From Gammaproteobacteria bacterium (GTDB taxonomy: Bacteria; Pseudomonadota; Gammaproteobacteria; Steroidobacterales; Steroidobacteraceae), in contig JAIBJM010000003.1 in the NCBI GenBank assembly GCA_020029535.1, positions 1-64,000 of the forward strand: DNA of 64,000 nt, read 5' to 3'. The notes below the pieces were generated by a model. The model searched no databases. It was not told the origin of the DNA and was given only the letters and a program-made list of their open reading frames with translations. The position numbers and the translations under genes were made by a program. The stretch's first letter is position 1. Each line of letters opens with the position of its first letter. Of this stretch, positions 42,950-52,465 are shown piece after piece.

Positions 42950-43309
42950 CTAGTTTCCAGCTGCTTGATACACGGCATAGAGTTTAACGCAATGTTGCAG
43001 CGTTTCCCAAGTCCCAACAAAATCTTTGTTTATCAGGAAGCTGTCGCCAGCACGAAATACCCATGTGCCGCCCTCATCGGTGGTCAGCCGGACCGCGCCA
43101 GAGAGCAGATGGCATAACTCATACTCGTTGTAGCGCACACGCCACAGACCTGGAGTGGAGCTCCAGCGCCCCGTATGAAAGCAGCCGTCGGGGCTTGAGA
43201 ACGCATTCCAGACCTGTTGTGAGGGATTTCCAGCCAGTACACGCTCCGGATCGGGCGCCGAGGACTCCCCTTCGCCCACTAGGGCAAAGCTAATTACTTG
43301 ATCTGACAA
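42950..43309 (-). CDS. Cupin-domain protein
   Basis: This 119-residue small cupin has the barrel motifs GRWSSTPGLWRVRYNEYELC and HLLSGAVRLTTDEGG followed by FRAGDSFLI, as in DUF861/EutQ-like cupins common in polyamine and amino-acid catabolic clusters. I set the start at TTG 43309 because AGGAGAAAAGAC, a strong ribosome site, precedes it. A longer frame from ATG 43384 adds 25 residues of basic sequence. No metal-binding His pair of the classic cupin is obvious, so enzymatic activity is doubtful. A ligand-sensing or carbohydrate-binding role is possible. Confidence 0.7.
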   Translation of the reverse strand: MSDQVISFALVGEGESSAPDPERVLAGNPSQQVWNAFSSPDGCFHTGRWSSTPGLWRVRYNEYELCHLLSGAVRLTTDEGGTWVFRAGDSFLINKDFVGTWETLQHCVKLYAVYQAAGN

Positions 43310-43506
43310 GTCTTTTCTCCTGTATTGCCGCCGCAACAGCAGCTTGCCTCGAATCGGGGCAACCCATCGCATCGATGCACTCAAACCGGCCAGCCCCGTG
43401 CATGTATCACATCCATAAGGGATTTCATCTGCCAGACACGGTAATGCAATTGCCGCGTCACGCCGCCGGCCGATGCTTGCACGCCATCGAAGCCAAGGGA
43501 GCGACG

Positions 43507-44304
43507 ATGCGCAATTTCCAGCGACGCCATCAGGTACGAACGGTCTTCATCTCGGATCTGCATCTGGGCACCCGCGACTGCCGCGCCGACCTGCTGCTCG
43601 ACTTCCTGCACTCGGTGCAAATGGAAACACTGGTGCTGGTGGGCGATATCGTCGACATGTGGAGCCTGCGCCGCCAGCTGCACTGGCCGCAGACACACAA
43701 CGATGTACTGCGCAGCATCCTGGCGCGGGCCCATGCCGGCACCCGCGTGATCTATGTGCCGGGCAACCACGACCAGAAGATGCGCGATTTCCATGGCCAC
43801 CGCTTTGGCCAGCTGGAACTGCACCGCGAATATGTGCACGAGACCGCGCGCGGCTTGCGCCTGCTGGTGACGCACGGCGATGGCTTCGACGGCGCGGTGA
43901 AATACCCGGGCTGGCTGACGGCGCTCGGCTCGGGCATGTACGACGTCATGCTGGCAACGAACCGCCACTTCAATTCCGTGCGCCGGTTGTTCGGCTATCC
44001 GTACTGGTCACTGGCGGCGCATCTGAAGCAGCGGGTCGGCAATGCGCTCGAGTACGTGCAGCGTTTCGAATCCGCCGCGGCGCATGCCGCCCAGCGGCGC
44101 GGCTTTGATGGCATCGTCTGCGGGCACATCCATCGCCCCGACATGCGTTCGCTGCACGGCGTGCTCTACTGCAATGACGGCGACTGGGTGGAGAACTGCA
44201 CCGCGCTGGTCGAAGACCGCCATGGCGAGCTGGAACTGTGGGACTGGGCGGCACTCAGCGCCGAGAAATCCACCGCTCCGCGCAAACTGCCGCAGGCCGC
44301 CTGA
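43507..44304 (+). CDS. UDP-2,3-diacylglucosamine diphosphatase-like metallophosphoesterase
   Basis: This 265-residue calcineurin-like phosphoesterase of the COG2908/LpxH type carries the full metal set: SDLHLGT (near 16), GDIVDMW (near 46), GNHD (near 80), THGDGFDG and CGHIHRPD. LpxH cleaves UDP-2,3-diacylglucosamine to lipid X in lipid A synthesis. This longer, LpxH-like subgroup may act on a related substrate. ATG 43507 is chosen since the family begins there; the open frame upstream lacks similarity. It converges on the metalloprotease gene with 24 bp between. Confidence 0.82.
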   Translation: MRNFQRRHQVRTVFISDLHLGTRDCRADLLLDFLHSVQMETLVLVGDIVDMWSLRRQLHWPQTHNDVLRSILARAHAGTRVIYVPGNHDQKMRDFHGHRFGQLELHREYVHETARGLRLLVTHGDGFDGAVKYPGWLTALGSGMYDVMLATNRHFNSVRRLFGYPYWSLAAHLKQRVGNALEYVQRFESAAAHAAQRRGFDGIVCGHIHRPDMRSLHGVLYCNDGDWVENCTALVEDRHGELELWDWAALSAEKSTAPRKLPQAA

Positions 44305-44328
44305 TGCGGACGCGCCGTAATGGATTGA

Positions 44329-46044
44329 TCAATGCCGTGCTGCGCCGCTGGCGACAGCGCGAGCGTCTGTACCCGCAGTACGGCCTGTGCTGGCAACAAC
44401 ACGCCGCCAGCCTTGCAGCACCACCAACAGCAGCAGCATGGCTGAAGTCAGCAGATCGAGTGATCCGCCTCCTCCCCCACCCCCCGTTGACGCCGACGAC
44501 GACGCTGGCCCAGTGACGCTGATGCTGAAAGTGGCGGCGTTGGAATCCGTCGTTCCGTCGCTGGCCTTGAAGGTGAAACTGTCGCTGCCGGTGAAGCCAG
44601 CATTCGGCGTATAGGTCAGCGCCGGCGCTGTGCCGGTCAACGCGCCGTGGGCAGGACCGGCTGTCACTGCGTAGGTCAGTACACTGCTTTCGATATCGTT
44701 GGCAGACAGAGTTACTGCCACTGCAGCACCGACCGTGGTCGAAACAGACCCCGCCGTGGCCACCGGCGCGTCGTTGACCGCAGCGATGTTGATGGTCACG
44801 GTGGCGGGTGACGATGTGTCGCTGCTGTTGGTGACCTGGAAGGTGAAACTGTCCGTTCCGCTGACGTTGGCAGTAGGCGTATAGGTAAAGACCACGCCAT
44901 TGTTGCTGGTCAACGCACCGCCAGCCGTCAGAACGCCGTTGGCCGGCGAGCCAATCACCATGTAGGTCAGGGCACCGCCGGTGGGGTTGTAACCCATCAG
45001 CGTCAATTGCTTCGTCACGTCTTCGTTGGCGCTTACCGACTGGGCGTAGGCCGTGGGCAGCACGGTGCTGGAACCGATATCCGGGCAACGCGTGCCGGGC
45101 CAGCCCATGTCGCGCAACGCACAGCCGGTCAGATCGGTCAGCCCGTTGGGGTTCGCCGTAAGGAACGGTTCCATCAGCAGATTGGGTGAAGCTGAAGTAT
45201 CCCAGTGCGACACCGACGATCCTTCATCCCAGGTAGTCGGCGCATACAGCTTCAGATGACCGCCCGGCACACTCAAGCCGGCAGACATCGTCGGCACTTG
45301 ACTGTTGACCGCAACGCCATTCCAGACCAGTGCATTGCCACTGATCGACGATGCTGCGCGTTCCCCCGGCGTCATCTGCGGCCAGAATTCCCCGTACGCT
45401 TCCGAGTAAACAAACTGGTCGTAAATGCTGAGACGCGAGTTGGCATCATAACTGGCGCCGTTTTCGTCGACATAAGAGAAGACGCCCAATCCATGCGCAA
45501 ACTCGTGCAACACCACGTTCAACAGATCGAAATACTGATTGCTGGCAAACTGGTGATCGAAGCCCAGATAGAAGCTGAGACCTCCGAGGCACGACGGACT
45601 GCCGGCAATCCGACTGTTGAACTGCGCACCGATGTCGTTGCGGCCTCCTCCGGAACCAAGGTTCTGGCCGGTGATGGCGTCTGCCAACGCCGCCGGATAC
45701 AGCACACCCGACAGGCTGCCGCTGAATCCCGCAAACGCATACATCGGACCCGCACTGCCTAGCACGCCCGAATTGGTGCTGCACTCCAGATCGTCAAAGC
45801 GCGCCTCAACAACAATAGTGACCGGGCTGCCCAGCTGCAGGCCCCAGATGCGCGCCGCTTCATTCAGCACATTCAGTCGTGCCGCGCCCAACGTGTTGGC
45901 GTTGTTGCCGCCGGTCGGTGCAAAGGACGCTGGATCATTCAGACCTTCACCGGCACCATCCATGTTGACGATGGTGATGGTGGCTGCCTGCGCGGCCGCC
46001 AGACCGAGCATCCACATCAATACGGCACGGAGCGCCCCCTTCAT
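44329..46044 (-). CDS. Secreted zinc metalloprotease-like protein with two Ig-like repeats and a GlyGly-CTERM-type tail
   Basis: This 571-residue protein has a signal peptide (LMWMLGLAAAQA) and a catalytic-type domain with NVVLHEFAHGLGVFSYVD, a metzincin-like HExxHGLGxF site. It continues into two beta-sandwich repeats of about 90 residues (TYTPTANVSGTDSFTFQVTN and TYTPNAGFTGSDSFTFKASD). A run of seven Gly, a Ser and a hydrophobic helix (LLTSAMLLLLVVLQ), then WRR, form a GlyGly-CTERM-like sorting signal, normally cut by rhombosortase. About 23 residues follow the Arg pair, which is unusual. Its substrate is unknown. The ATG overlaps the upstream lipoprotein stop by 4 bp. Confidence 0.78.
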   Translation of the reverse strand: MKGALRAVLMWMLGLAAAQAATITIVNMDGAGEGLNDPASFAPTGGNNANTLGAARLNVLNEAARIWGLQLGSPVTIVVEARFDDLECSTNSGVLGSAGPMYAFAGFSGSLSGVLYPAALADAITGQNLGSGGGRNDIGAQFNSRIAGSPSCLGGLSFYLGFDHQFASNQYFDLLNVVLHEFAHGLGVFSYVDENGASYDANSRLSIYDQFVYSEAYGEFWPQMTPGERAASSISGNALVWNGVAVNSQVPTMSAGLSVPGGHLKLYAPTTWDEGSSVSHWDTSASPNLLMEPFLTANPNGLTDLTGCALRDMGWPGTRCPDIGSSTVLPTAYAQSVSANEDVTKQLTLMGYNPTGGALTYMVIGSPANGVLTAGGALTSNNGVVFTYTPTANVSGTDSFTFQVTNSSDTSSPATVTINIAAVNDAPVATAGSVSTTVGAAVAVTLSANDIESSVLTYAVTAGPAHGALTGTAPALTYTPNAGFTGSDSFTFKASDGTTDSNAATFSISVTGPASSSASTGGGGGGGSLDLLTSAMLLLLVVLQGWRRVVASTGRTAGTDARAVASGAARH

Positions 46045-46487
46045 GGCTTGGGCGCAGGACAATCCGCGGTGACCTTGCCGTCAGGCTGTATGCAGACGCG
46101 CTCCTGATGCATGGCGCGTTCACCCAGGCGGATTTCGGTCACGCCATTGGGCAGCTGTACTTCCTCGGCCGGCAGCCGCTGTTTCGACGCAGCTTCCGGC
46201 AACGTTGCAGCACGCTGCGCAGCCAGCGCCGCGCGCTCCTGTGCGGTGGGTGCGCGCAGTTCGCCGGTCACCGGATCGATGAAGGCGCGCACTGCGGGCG
46301 CTGAGGAAGACGCGGTGGATTCATTGGCCGCAGCGGCGGGTGAAGCGGCGCCAGCATCCGTAGCAGGCGATGCTGCCGTGGCCGCAGAGGGAGCCGCGGT
46401 GGATTGATTCGAAGCGGAGGGGCGCTCGGCGCAGGCCGTCATTACAAGCGCCGACACTATCCAGACCGACATCAGCTTTGCGCGCAT
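46041..46487 (-). CDS. Ala-rich lipoprotein with post-PEP-CTERM-like motif
   Basis: This 148-residue lipoprotein has the signal VSALVMTACAERPS (lipid Cys near 18), a low-complexity Ala/Ser linker (about 25-65), and the motif FIDPVTGELRAPTAQERAAL. That motif resembles a short domain found in proteins next to CTERM-sorted exoproteins in proteobacteria. The family assignment is from memory and tentative. It is cotranscribed with the GlyGly-CTERM protease (4-bp overlap), so it may assist its export or surface location. The final CIQPDGKVTADC carries a Cys pair. Confidence 0.65.
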   Translation of the reverse strand: MRAKLMSVWIVSALVMTACAERPSASNQSTAAPSAATAASPATDAGAASPAAAANESTASSSAPAVRAFIDPVTGELRAPTAQERAALAAQRAATLPEAASKQRLPAEEVQLPNGVTEIRLGERAMHQERVCIQPDGKVTADCPAPKP

Positions 46488-46579
46488 GCCGGAATCGTAG
46501 CCACCACCCCGGCCGCCCGCCATCGGGAACTGCCAGACTGAGGCCTGTGCCCACAAATTGTGGGCAATGGGCGGTCGCC

Positions 46580-46861
46580 CTATTGCGACTGCTTGTTGCC
46601 GCGGTTCACGCCCAGCCAGCCGCTGAACTGCTGCAACGCTGCATGACATTCCCGCGCGCTCTGCCGCAGCTCACGCGTCAATACACGACGATGCAGCGGG
46701 GTCAGGCGCCGCTCGTCCAGCTCCATGCGCTCGAGCATGGCGGTGACATGGTCGAGACGTGCCACAAACCGCTGCGTCAATTCCTCCAGTTGCTTGGCAA
46801 CAGCCGAGTCGTCGTAGGAATCGAGACCGGAATCGGTATCTGCCAATACTGTGTCCGTCAT
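46580..46861 (-). CDS. Small helical protein of unknown function
   Basis: This 93-residue protein is not recognised. It is charged and mostly helical (DSAVAKQLEELTQRFVARLD, then LERMELDERRLTPLHRRV), with no signal peptide or TM segment. ATG 46861 has GGAGAG at the proper distance. It lies between the lipoprotein and the liu operon with gaps on both sides (92 and 186 bp), so it is probably monocistronic. The real start and ribosome site argue for a true gene. Confidence 0.6.
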   Translation of the reverse strand: MTDTVLADTDSGLDSYDDSAVAKQLEELTQRFVARLDHVTAMLERMELDERRLTPLHRRVLTRELRQSARECHAALQQFSGWLGVNRGNKQSQ

Positions 46862-47047
46862 GAATCTCTCCGCAAACAGCGCGATTACGCGCCCTGTTAT
46901 GTGGAAGAGCAATCGTCATGCCAGCAGCAGCCGTGGCATCGGGCAATGGAAAATCGCGGAAGAAGTCACAGTTTGCGGCTCGTTGCACCATGGACTGGCG
47001 CACCTCGCACAGTGAACGTTCAGGTCACCGCGCCAACATGAGACGTG

Positions 47048-47953
47048 TCAGCCCGCGGAACGCTTCGCCAGCAGTGCGCGGCCTGCTTGCGAGCCATTGG
47101 TGCGATTCAACTGGGCCGAAATCCATGCGCCACAATCCACCAGGGCGTCCAGATCAACACCTGTTTCCGCTCCCAAACCATGCAACAGGTAGACAATGTC
47201 TTCGGTCGCGACATTGCCGGTCGCACCCTTTGCATAGGGGCAACCGCCGAGTCCTGCGATCGAACTATCGAAGACCCGCAGCCCGAATTGATACGAAGCG
47301 TAAACATTGGCAACCGCCATACCGTAGGTCTGGTGGTAATGGCCGGCCAGTTGCCCGACGGGCACTCTGGTTGCTGTCGCTTCGAGCATGCGCAGCACCG
47401 ATTCCGGCGTACCGACACCAATGGTGTCGCCGAGCGACACCTCGTAACAGCCCATCTCGTGCAGACGCCCAGCCACATGCAGCACCTTCTGTGGGGCAGT
47501 CGGGCCATCGTAGGGACAGGCGATTACACACGAAACGTATCCCCGGACTTTGACGCCAAGGCGCTTTGCGGCCTCGAGCACCGGGACGAAGCGATTAATC
47601 GATTCGTCGACCGAGCAGTTGATGTTCTTCTGCGAGAACCCTTCCGACGCCGCGGCGAATACCGCCACTTCGGTTGCGCCCGCCGCCATCGCCGCCTCGA
47701 AGCCTTGCAGGTTCGGTGTCAGCACCGGGTAACTCACCCCCGGTCGGCGCTGCAGACCGCGCATGACCTCGGCGTGATCGGCCATCTGCGGCACCCACTT
47801 GGGCGACACGAACGATGTCGCCTCGATGTTGCGCAGGCCGGCCGCGGCCAGGCGGTCGATCAATTCCAGCTTGATCGCGGTGGCGATACTCTGCTTTTCG
47901 TTCTGCAGACCGTCGCGTGGGCCGACTTCGACGATGCGAACCCGTTCCGTCAT
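47048..47953 (-). CDS. liuE: Hydroxymethylglutaryl-CoA lyase
   Basis: This 301-residue TIM-barrel lyase splits HMG-CoA to acetoacetate and acetyl-CoA, the last step of leucine breakdown. It has the N-terminal IVEVGPRDGLQNE metal/substrate motif (near 6-18), SFVSPKWVPQMAD, and GLGGCPYAKGATGNVATED with the catalytic Cys. Its start overlaps the carboxylase alpha subunit stop by 4 bp. It is the last gene of the liu operon and is followed by 186 bp without a gene. Confidence 0.94.
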   Translation of the reverse strand: MTERVRIVEVGPRDGLQNEKQSIATAIKLELIDRLAAAGLRNIEATSFVSPKWVPQMADHAEVMRGLQRRPGVSYPVLTPNLQGFEAAMAAGATEVAVFAAASEGFSQKNINCSVDESINRFVPVLEAAKRLGVKVRGYVSCVIACPYDGPTAPQKVLHVAGRLHEMGCYEVSLGDTIGVGTPESVLRMLEATATRVPVGQLAGHYHQTYGMAVANVYASYQFGLRVFDSSIAGLGGCPYAKGATGNVATEDIVYLLHGLGAETGVDLDALVDCGAWISAQLNRTNGSQAGRALLAKRSAG

Positions 47954-49950
47954 GGGACCTCGTCCAGATCCAGCAACTCGGTGCCGTCTGAAACCAGATC
48001 GCCCAGCGCGAACCGGAACGCCTTGACGACCCCCTTGCGTGGTGCGCAGATCGTATGTTCCATCTTCATCGCCTCAAGCACGAGCAGCGGCGTTCCCTTC
48101 TCGACCACAGCGCCGGGCTTCACCAGCAACGCCAGTACCTTGCCCGGCATCGGCGCACGCAGGCCGCCCGTTTCTTCCTCTCCGGCGCCGCCGACGTGCA
48201 AGGTGTCTACCAGCGCCAAAGGCCATGAGCGGCCCTCCAGGAACAGATGCCGCCGTTCGCCGCTGGCGACCACCGCGGCCTGGAACCGGCGTTCGCCGAG
48301 CTGGGCCTGCAATTCGCTGTCGGTGCCGAGCTTGCCGCGCGCCAGAAGTCGTTGCGACCCCACACGCAACCAGTAGCCACCCGGAACAACCTCAACGCCG
48401 ACTTCCTGCGACGCCTCGCCGAAGCGGAACACCAGCCGGCGCTCGGCACGACCGTTGAGGCGCCAACCGTCGAGCGCATACCACGGCGAATCCGGGGCAA
48501 CCGACCCGGCCCTCTTCTTTCCCGCCATGCGCTGCTCGAGCAGCAGCTCGGCCAGCGCCGCGAGCATCCAGACGTCTGCCGACACGTCGCTGTCAGTCGG
48601 AAACAGCAACGCTTGTTCGCGTTCAATCAAGCCGGTATCCAGCTGGCCGCTGGCAAAGGAAGGCACAGCGACGAGCCGCGTAAGGAAGTCGATATTGTTC
48701 GAGACTCCGACAACGCGGTACTGCGCCAGCGCCTGCCGCATACGCGCCAGCGCCTGCCGACGATCCGCACCCCACACGATCAGCTTGGCGATCATCGGGT
48801 CGTAGTGCGGCGTGATCTCATCGCCCTGTTCGACGCCGGTGTCCACCCGCACGTCGTTGCTCTCGCGCGGAGGCGACAGGTGCACCAGACGGCCCGTGGA
48901 CGGCAGGAACCCGCGTGCCGGATCCTCTGCGTAAATGCGCGCTTCCATGGCGTGACCGTTGAGTTCCAGCTGCTGCTGCTTGAGCGGCAGAGGCTCACCG
49001 CTGGCCACGCGCAGTTGCCACTCGACCAGATCGAGTCCGGTAACCATCTCCGTCACTGGATGCTCGACCTGGAGACGCGTGTTCATCTCCATGAAGAAGA
49101 AGTTGCCATCCTGCGTGGCGATGAATTCGACCGTCCCGGCGCCGACATAACCGACCGCCTTGGCCGCATCCACCGCCGCCTGACCCATGGCGGCGCGGCG
49201 CTCAGGCGTCATACCCGGCGCCGGCGCTTCTTCCAACACTTTCTGGTAGCGCCGCTGCACCGAGCAATCGCGCTCGAACAGATAAACGCAGTTGCCGTGT
49301 CGATCGCCGAAGACCTGGATCTCGATGTGCCTCGGCTTCACGATGTACTTTTCAACCAGCACACGATCATCGCCAAAGGCGTTGCTGGCTTCACGCTTGC
49401 AGGAAGCGAGCGCTGCTTCGAACTCACTGCCTTGATCGACGCGCCGCATGCCCTTGCCGCCGCCACCGGCAGTCGCCTTGATCAGCACCGGGTAGCCGAT
49501 GCGTTCGGCCTGCGTGGCCAGGAAAGCCGGATCCTGATTGTCGCCGTGATAGCCCGGCGTCAGCGGAACCCTGGCTTTCTCCATCAGAGCCTTGGCTGCC
49601 GATTTCGATCCCATGGCACGGATTGCCGAGGCCGGCGGGCCGATGAAGACAATGCCCGCCTTTTCACAGGCCTCGGCAAAGTCCGCGTTCTCCGACAGGA
49701 AGCCGTAGCCCGGATGTATGGCCTCGGCCCCGGTCCGCTTGGCGACCTCCAGAATCCGCTCGGCAACAAGATAAGACTCGCGGGCAGCCGGCGGTCCGAT
49801 CAGCACGGCTTCATCCGCCAGTCGCACATGCCGCGCGTTGGCGTCCGCTTCCGAATACACCGCAACCGTCGCGATGCCCATGCAGCGCGCTGTCTTGATC
49901 ACGCGGCAGGCAATCTCGCCGCGGTTGGCAATCAGGATCTTCTTGAACAC
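47950..49950 (-). CDS. liuD: Methylcrotonyl-CoA carboxylase biotin-carrying alpha subunit
   Basis: This 666-residue subunit has an N-terminal biotin carboxylase (KILIANRGEIACRVIKTAR at the start, ATP-grasp GGGGKGMRRV near 165, EMNTRLQVEHPVTE near 290). A middle BT region follows, and then a C-terminal biotinyl domain with Lys in LEAMKMEHTI (near 629). With LiuB it carboxylates methylcrotonyl-CoA. Length is normal. It lies 24 bp after the hydratase gene and overlaps liuE. Confidence 0.95.
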   Translation of the reverse strand: MFKKILIANRGEIACRVIKTARCMGIATVAVYSEADANARHVRLADEAVLIGPPAARESYLVAERILEVAKRTGAEAIHPGYGFLSENADFAEACEKAGIVFIGPPASAIRAMGSKSAAKALMEKARVPLTPGYHGDNQDPAFLATQAERIGYPVLIKATAGGGGKGMRRVDQGSEFEAALASCKREASNAFGDDRVLVEKYIVKPRHIEIQVFGDRHGNCVYLFERDCSVQRRYQKVLEEAPAPGMTPERRAAMGQAAVDAAKAVGYVGAGTVEFIATQDGNFFFMEMNTRLQVEHPVTEMVTGLDLVEWQLRVASGEPLPLKQQQLELNGHAMEARIYAEDPARGFLPSTGRLVHLSPPRESNDVRVDTGVEQGDEITPHYDPMIAKLIVWGADRRQALARMRQALAQYRVVGVSNNIDFLTRLVAVPSFASGQLDTGLIEREQALLFPTDSDVSADVWMLAALAELLLEQRMAGKKRAGSVAPDSPWYALDGWRLNGRAERRLVFRFGEASQEVGVEVVPGGYWLRVGSQRLLARGKLGTDSELQAQLGERRFQAAVVASGERRHLFLEGRSWPLALVDTLHVGGAGEEETGGLRAPMPGKVLALLVKPGAVVEKGTPLLVLEAMKMEHTICAPRKGVVKAFRFALGDLVSDGTELLDLDEVP

Positions 49951-49974
49951 GATAACTACCTTATCCCTTTGGCC

Positions 49975-50769
49975 TCATCCCTTGGTCGGCGCCCATGCGG
50001 CGGGGCGCTTCTCCAGGAATGCACTCAGACCCTCCCGAGCCTCGGGGCCGGCACGCAGCGTGGCGATGCGTCGCGCTGTATCTTCGACAACCTCATCATC
50101 GACCCGCCGATGGGCAACCCCGCGAATCAGATCCGTAGCAGCTGCCTGGGCAAGCGGTCCGCCAGCCAGGATCGCGTCGACGAGTTCCTGCACCTTCGCA
50201 TCCAGTGCCGCGGACTCAACAACTTCATGTGCCAGTCCGATCTCCCGGGCCCGTTCGGCGCTGATGCGTTCGGCGGTCTGAAAGTAGCGATAGGCCTGGC
50301 GTTCGCCGATGGCACGCACCACATAAGGACCGATCGCCGCCGGGATGAGGCCGAGGCGCACTTCGGAGGTCGCAAATTGGGCATTCGTCGAAGCGACGCA
50401 GATGTCGCATGCAGTGACCAGCCCCATTCCGCCGCCGATCGCGGCACCGTGCACGCGTGCCAGCGTGGGCTTGGCGCACGTCGATATCACATGGAACATC
50501 GTGGCGAGCTTGCGCGCGTCGGCAAGATTCGCTTCCTGCGAAGCCATGCCCTGGCGCTTCATCCAGTTCAGATCCGCGCCGGCGGAGAAGCTCTTGCCGG
50601 CGCCGGCCAGAACAATGGCACGCAACGCCGGATCGCTGCCCAGCTCGGTGAAAGCCCCGGTCAGCTCCGCGATCAATGTCTCGTCGAAGACATTGTGCAG
50701 CTCCGGGCGATTCATCCATATCCATGCCGCGGCGCCGCGGTATTCGATTCGTAAAGCGGTGTAATTCAT
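49975..50769 (-). CDS. liuC: Methylglutaconyl-CoA hydratase (enoyl-CoA hydratase family)
   Basis: This 264-residue crotonase-fold enzyme has oxyanion-hole segments GAGKSFSAGADLNWMKRQG (near 57-75) and VHGAAIGGGMGLVTACDICV (near 102-121). The placement between the two carboxylase subunits identifies it as the 3-methylglutaconyl-CoA hydratase of leucine breakdown. A DLNWMKR signature fits LiuC/AtuE proteins. It starts 7 bp after the liuB stop. Confidence 0.92.
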   Translation of the reverse strand: MNYTALRIEYRGAAAWIWMNRPELHNVFDETLIAELTGAFTELGSDPALRAIVLAGAGKSFSAGADLNWMKRQGMASQEANLADARKLATMFHVISTCAKPTLARVHGAAIGGGMGLVTACDICVASTNAQFATSEVRLGLIPAAIGPYVVRAIGERQAYRYFQTAERISAERAREIGLAHEVVESAALDAKVQELVDAILAGGPLAQAAATDLIRGVAHRRVDDEVVEDTARRIATLRAGPEAREGLSAFLEKRPAAWAPTKG

Positions 50770-50776
50770 GGCGATC

Positions 50777-52384
50777 TCACATCCGGAAGACCCCGAACTG
50801 CGTCGGCTGGATCGGCGCGTTCAGCGCTGCCGCCAACGAAAGGCCGAGGACCTGCCGTGCCTGCGCCGGATCGGTTACGCCATCGTCCCAGAGCCGCGCC
50901 GTCGCGTAATAAGGATTGCCTTGCGTCTCGTACTGGTCACGAATCGGCGACTTGAAAGCTTCTTCCTCTTCCTTGCTCCACTTCCCGCCTTTGGCTTCGA
51001 TGCCTTCGCGGCGGACAGTCGCGAGCACGCTGGCAGCCTGTTCGCCGCCCATGACGCTGATGCGTGCATTCGGCCACATCCAGAGGAAGCGCGGTGAATA
51101 GGCCCGGCCGCACATGCCGTAATTGCCGGCACCGAAGCTGCCGCCGATGAGCATTGAAATCTTGGGTACCTGCGTGGTGGCAACGGCTGTCACCATCTTG
51201 GCGCCATGCTTGGCGATGCCCTCGCTTTCGTACTTCCGCCCCACCATGAAGCCGGTGATGTTCTGCAGGAAGATCAGCGGTATCGAGCGTTGCGAGCAGA
51301 GTTCAATGAAGTGCGCGCCCTTCATGGCGGATTCGCCGAACAGGATGCCGTTGTTGGCGACAATGCCCACCGGCATGCCGTACAGCCGTGCGAATCCGGT
51401 AACCAGTGTGGTGCCGTAGCGGGCCTTGAACTCATCGAAACGCGAACCGTCGACGATACGCGCGATGATTTCGCGCACATCGTAGGGTTTGCGGGTGTCC
51501 TGCGGGATGATGCCGTAGATTTCCCCGGGGTCGTACAGCGGTTCTTCGCTGGCCTCGAGCGTGACAGTGGCCGGTTTGCGATGGTTCAGATTGGCAACAA
51601 TGCGGCGCGTGATGAAAAGCGCATGGGCGTCGTTCTCGGCCAGGTGATCCGCCACGCCGGAGATGCGCGTATGCACATCGCCGCCACCGAGGTCCTCTGC
51701 GCCGACCACTTCGCCGGTTGCTGCCTTCACCAATGGTGGACCACCGAGGAATATCGTGCCCTGATTGCGCACGATCACGGTCTCATCGCTCATTGCCGGG
51801 ACATAGGCGCCGCCTGCAGTGCAGGAACCCATCACGACCGCGATCTGCGGAATGCCGAGTGCGCTGAGATTGGCCTGGTTGTAGAAAATGCGGCCGAAGT
51901 GATCGCGATCCGGGAATACCTCATCCTGTTTGGGCAGGAAAGCGCCACCCGAATCCACCAGGTAAATGCACGGCAGGTGGTTCTGCTGCGCAATCTCCTG
52001 CGCGCGCAAATGCTTCTTGACCGTCAACGGGTAGTAGGTGCCGCCCTTCACGGTGGCGTCGTTCGCGACGATCACGCACTCGACACCCTGGACCCGGCCA
52101 ATGCCGGCAACCACGCCTGCGCTCGGCGCATCGCCGTCATACATGCCGTGTGCAGCGAGCTGACCGATTTCCAGGAAGGGCGTGCCCGGATCCAGCAACT
52201 GCGCGACCCGGTCGCGCGGTAGCAACTTGCCGCGGGCGGTATGCTTGTTGCGTGCAGCCAGACCACCACCCTGTTCTGCCGCCGCGACCTTCGTGCGCAA
52301 GTCCTGGACCAGTGCGCGCATCGCATCGGCGTTGGTGCGGAACTCCGCTGAGCGCACGTTGGCTTGGGTCTTCAAGACCTGCAT
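50777..52384 (-). CDS. liuB: Methylcrotonyl-CoA carboxylase beta (carboxyltransferase) subunit
   Basis: This 535-residue carboxyltransferase carries two crotonase-like halves. [60 protein letters not shown] and [16 protein letters not shown] in the first half, and FAIAR-like [20 protein letters not shown] in the second, are typical of MCC beta. ATG 52384 follows GGAGCAAGGC and is preferred over one 27 bp upstream. It lies 81 bp after the liuA stop. Confidence 0.94.
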   Translation of the reverse strand: MQVLKTQANVRSAEFRTNADAMRALVQDLRTKVAAAEQGGGLAARNKHTARGKLLPRDRVAQLLDPGTPFLEIGQLAAHGMYDGDAPSAGVVAGIGRVQGVECVIVANDATVKGGTYYPLTVKKHLRAQEIAQQNHLPCIYLVDSGGAFLPKQDEVFPDRDHFGRIFYNQANLSALGIPQIAVVMGSCTAGGAYVPAMSDETVIVRNQGTIFLGGPPLVKAATGEVVGAEDLGGGDVHTRISGVADHLAENDAHALFITRRIVANLNHRKPATVTLEASEEPLYDPGEIYGIIPQDTRKPYDVREIIARIVDGSRFDEFKARYGTTLVTGFARLYGMPVGIVANNGILFGESAMKGAHFIELCSQRSIPLIFLQNITGFMVGRKYESEGIAKHGAKMVTAVATTQVPKISMLIGGSFGAGNYGMCGRAYSPRFLWMWPNARISVMGGEQAASVLATVRREGIEAKGGKWSKEEEEAFKSPIRDQYETQGNPYYATARLWDDGVTDPAQARQVLGLSLAAALNAPIQPTQFGVFRM

Positions 52385-52465
52385 GCCTTGCTCCGTGGTA
52401 TCGTTATTCAATATTGCAGTTTACAGCAACATCCGGCCGCGGCGCTCATCCGGCTGACCGGGCTC

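Noticed and set aside
47045-50754. Long plus-strand open frames opposite the liu operon
   Set aside because: They are antisense to liuE, liuD and liuC, which have complete motifs; no ribosome sites or families are visible.
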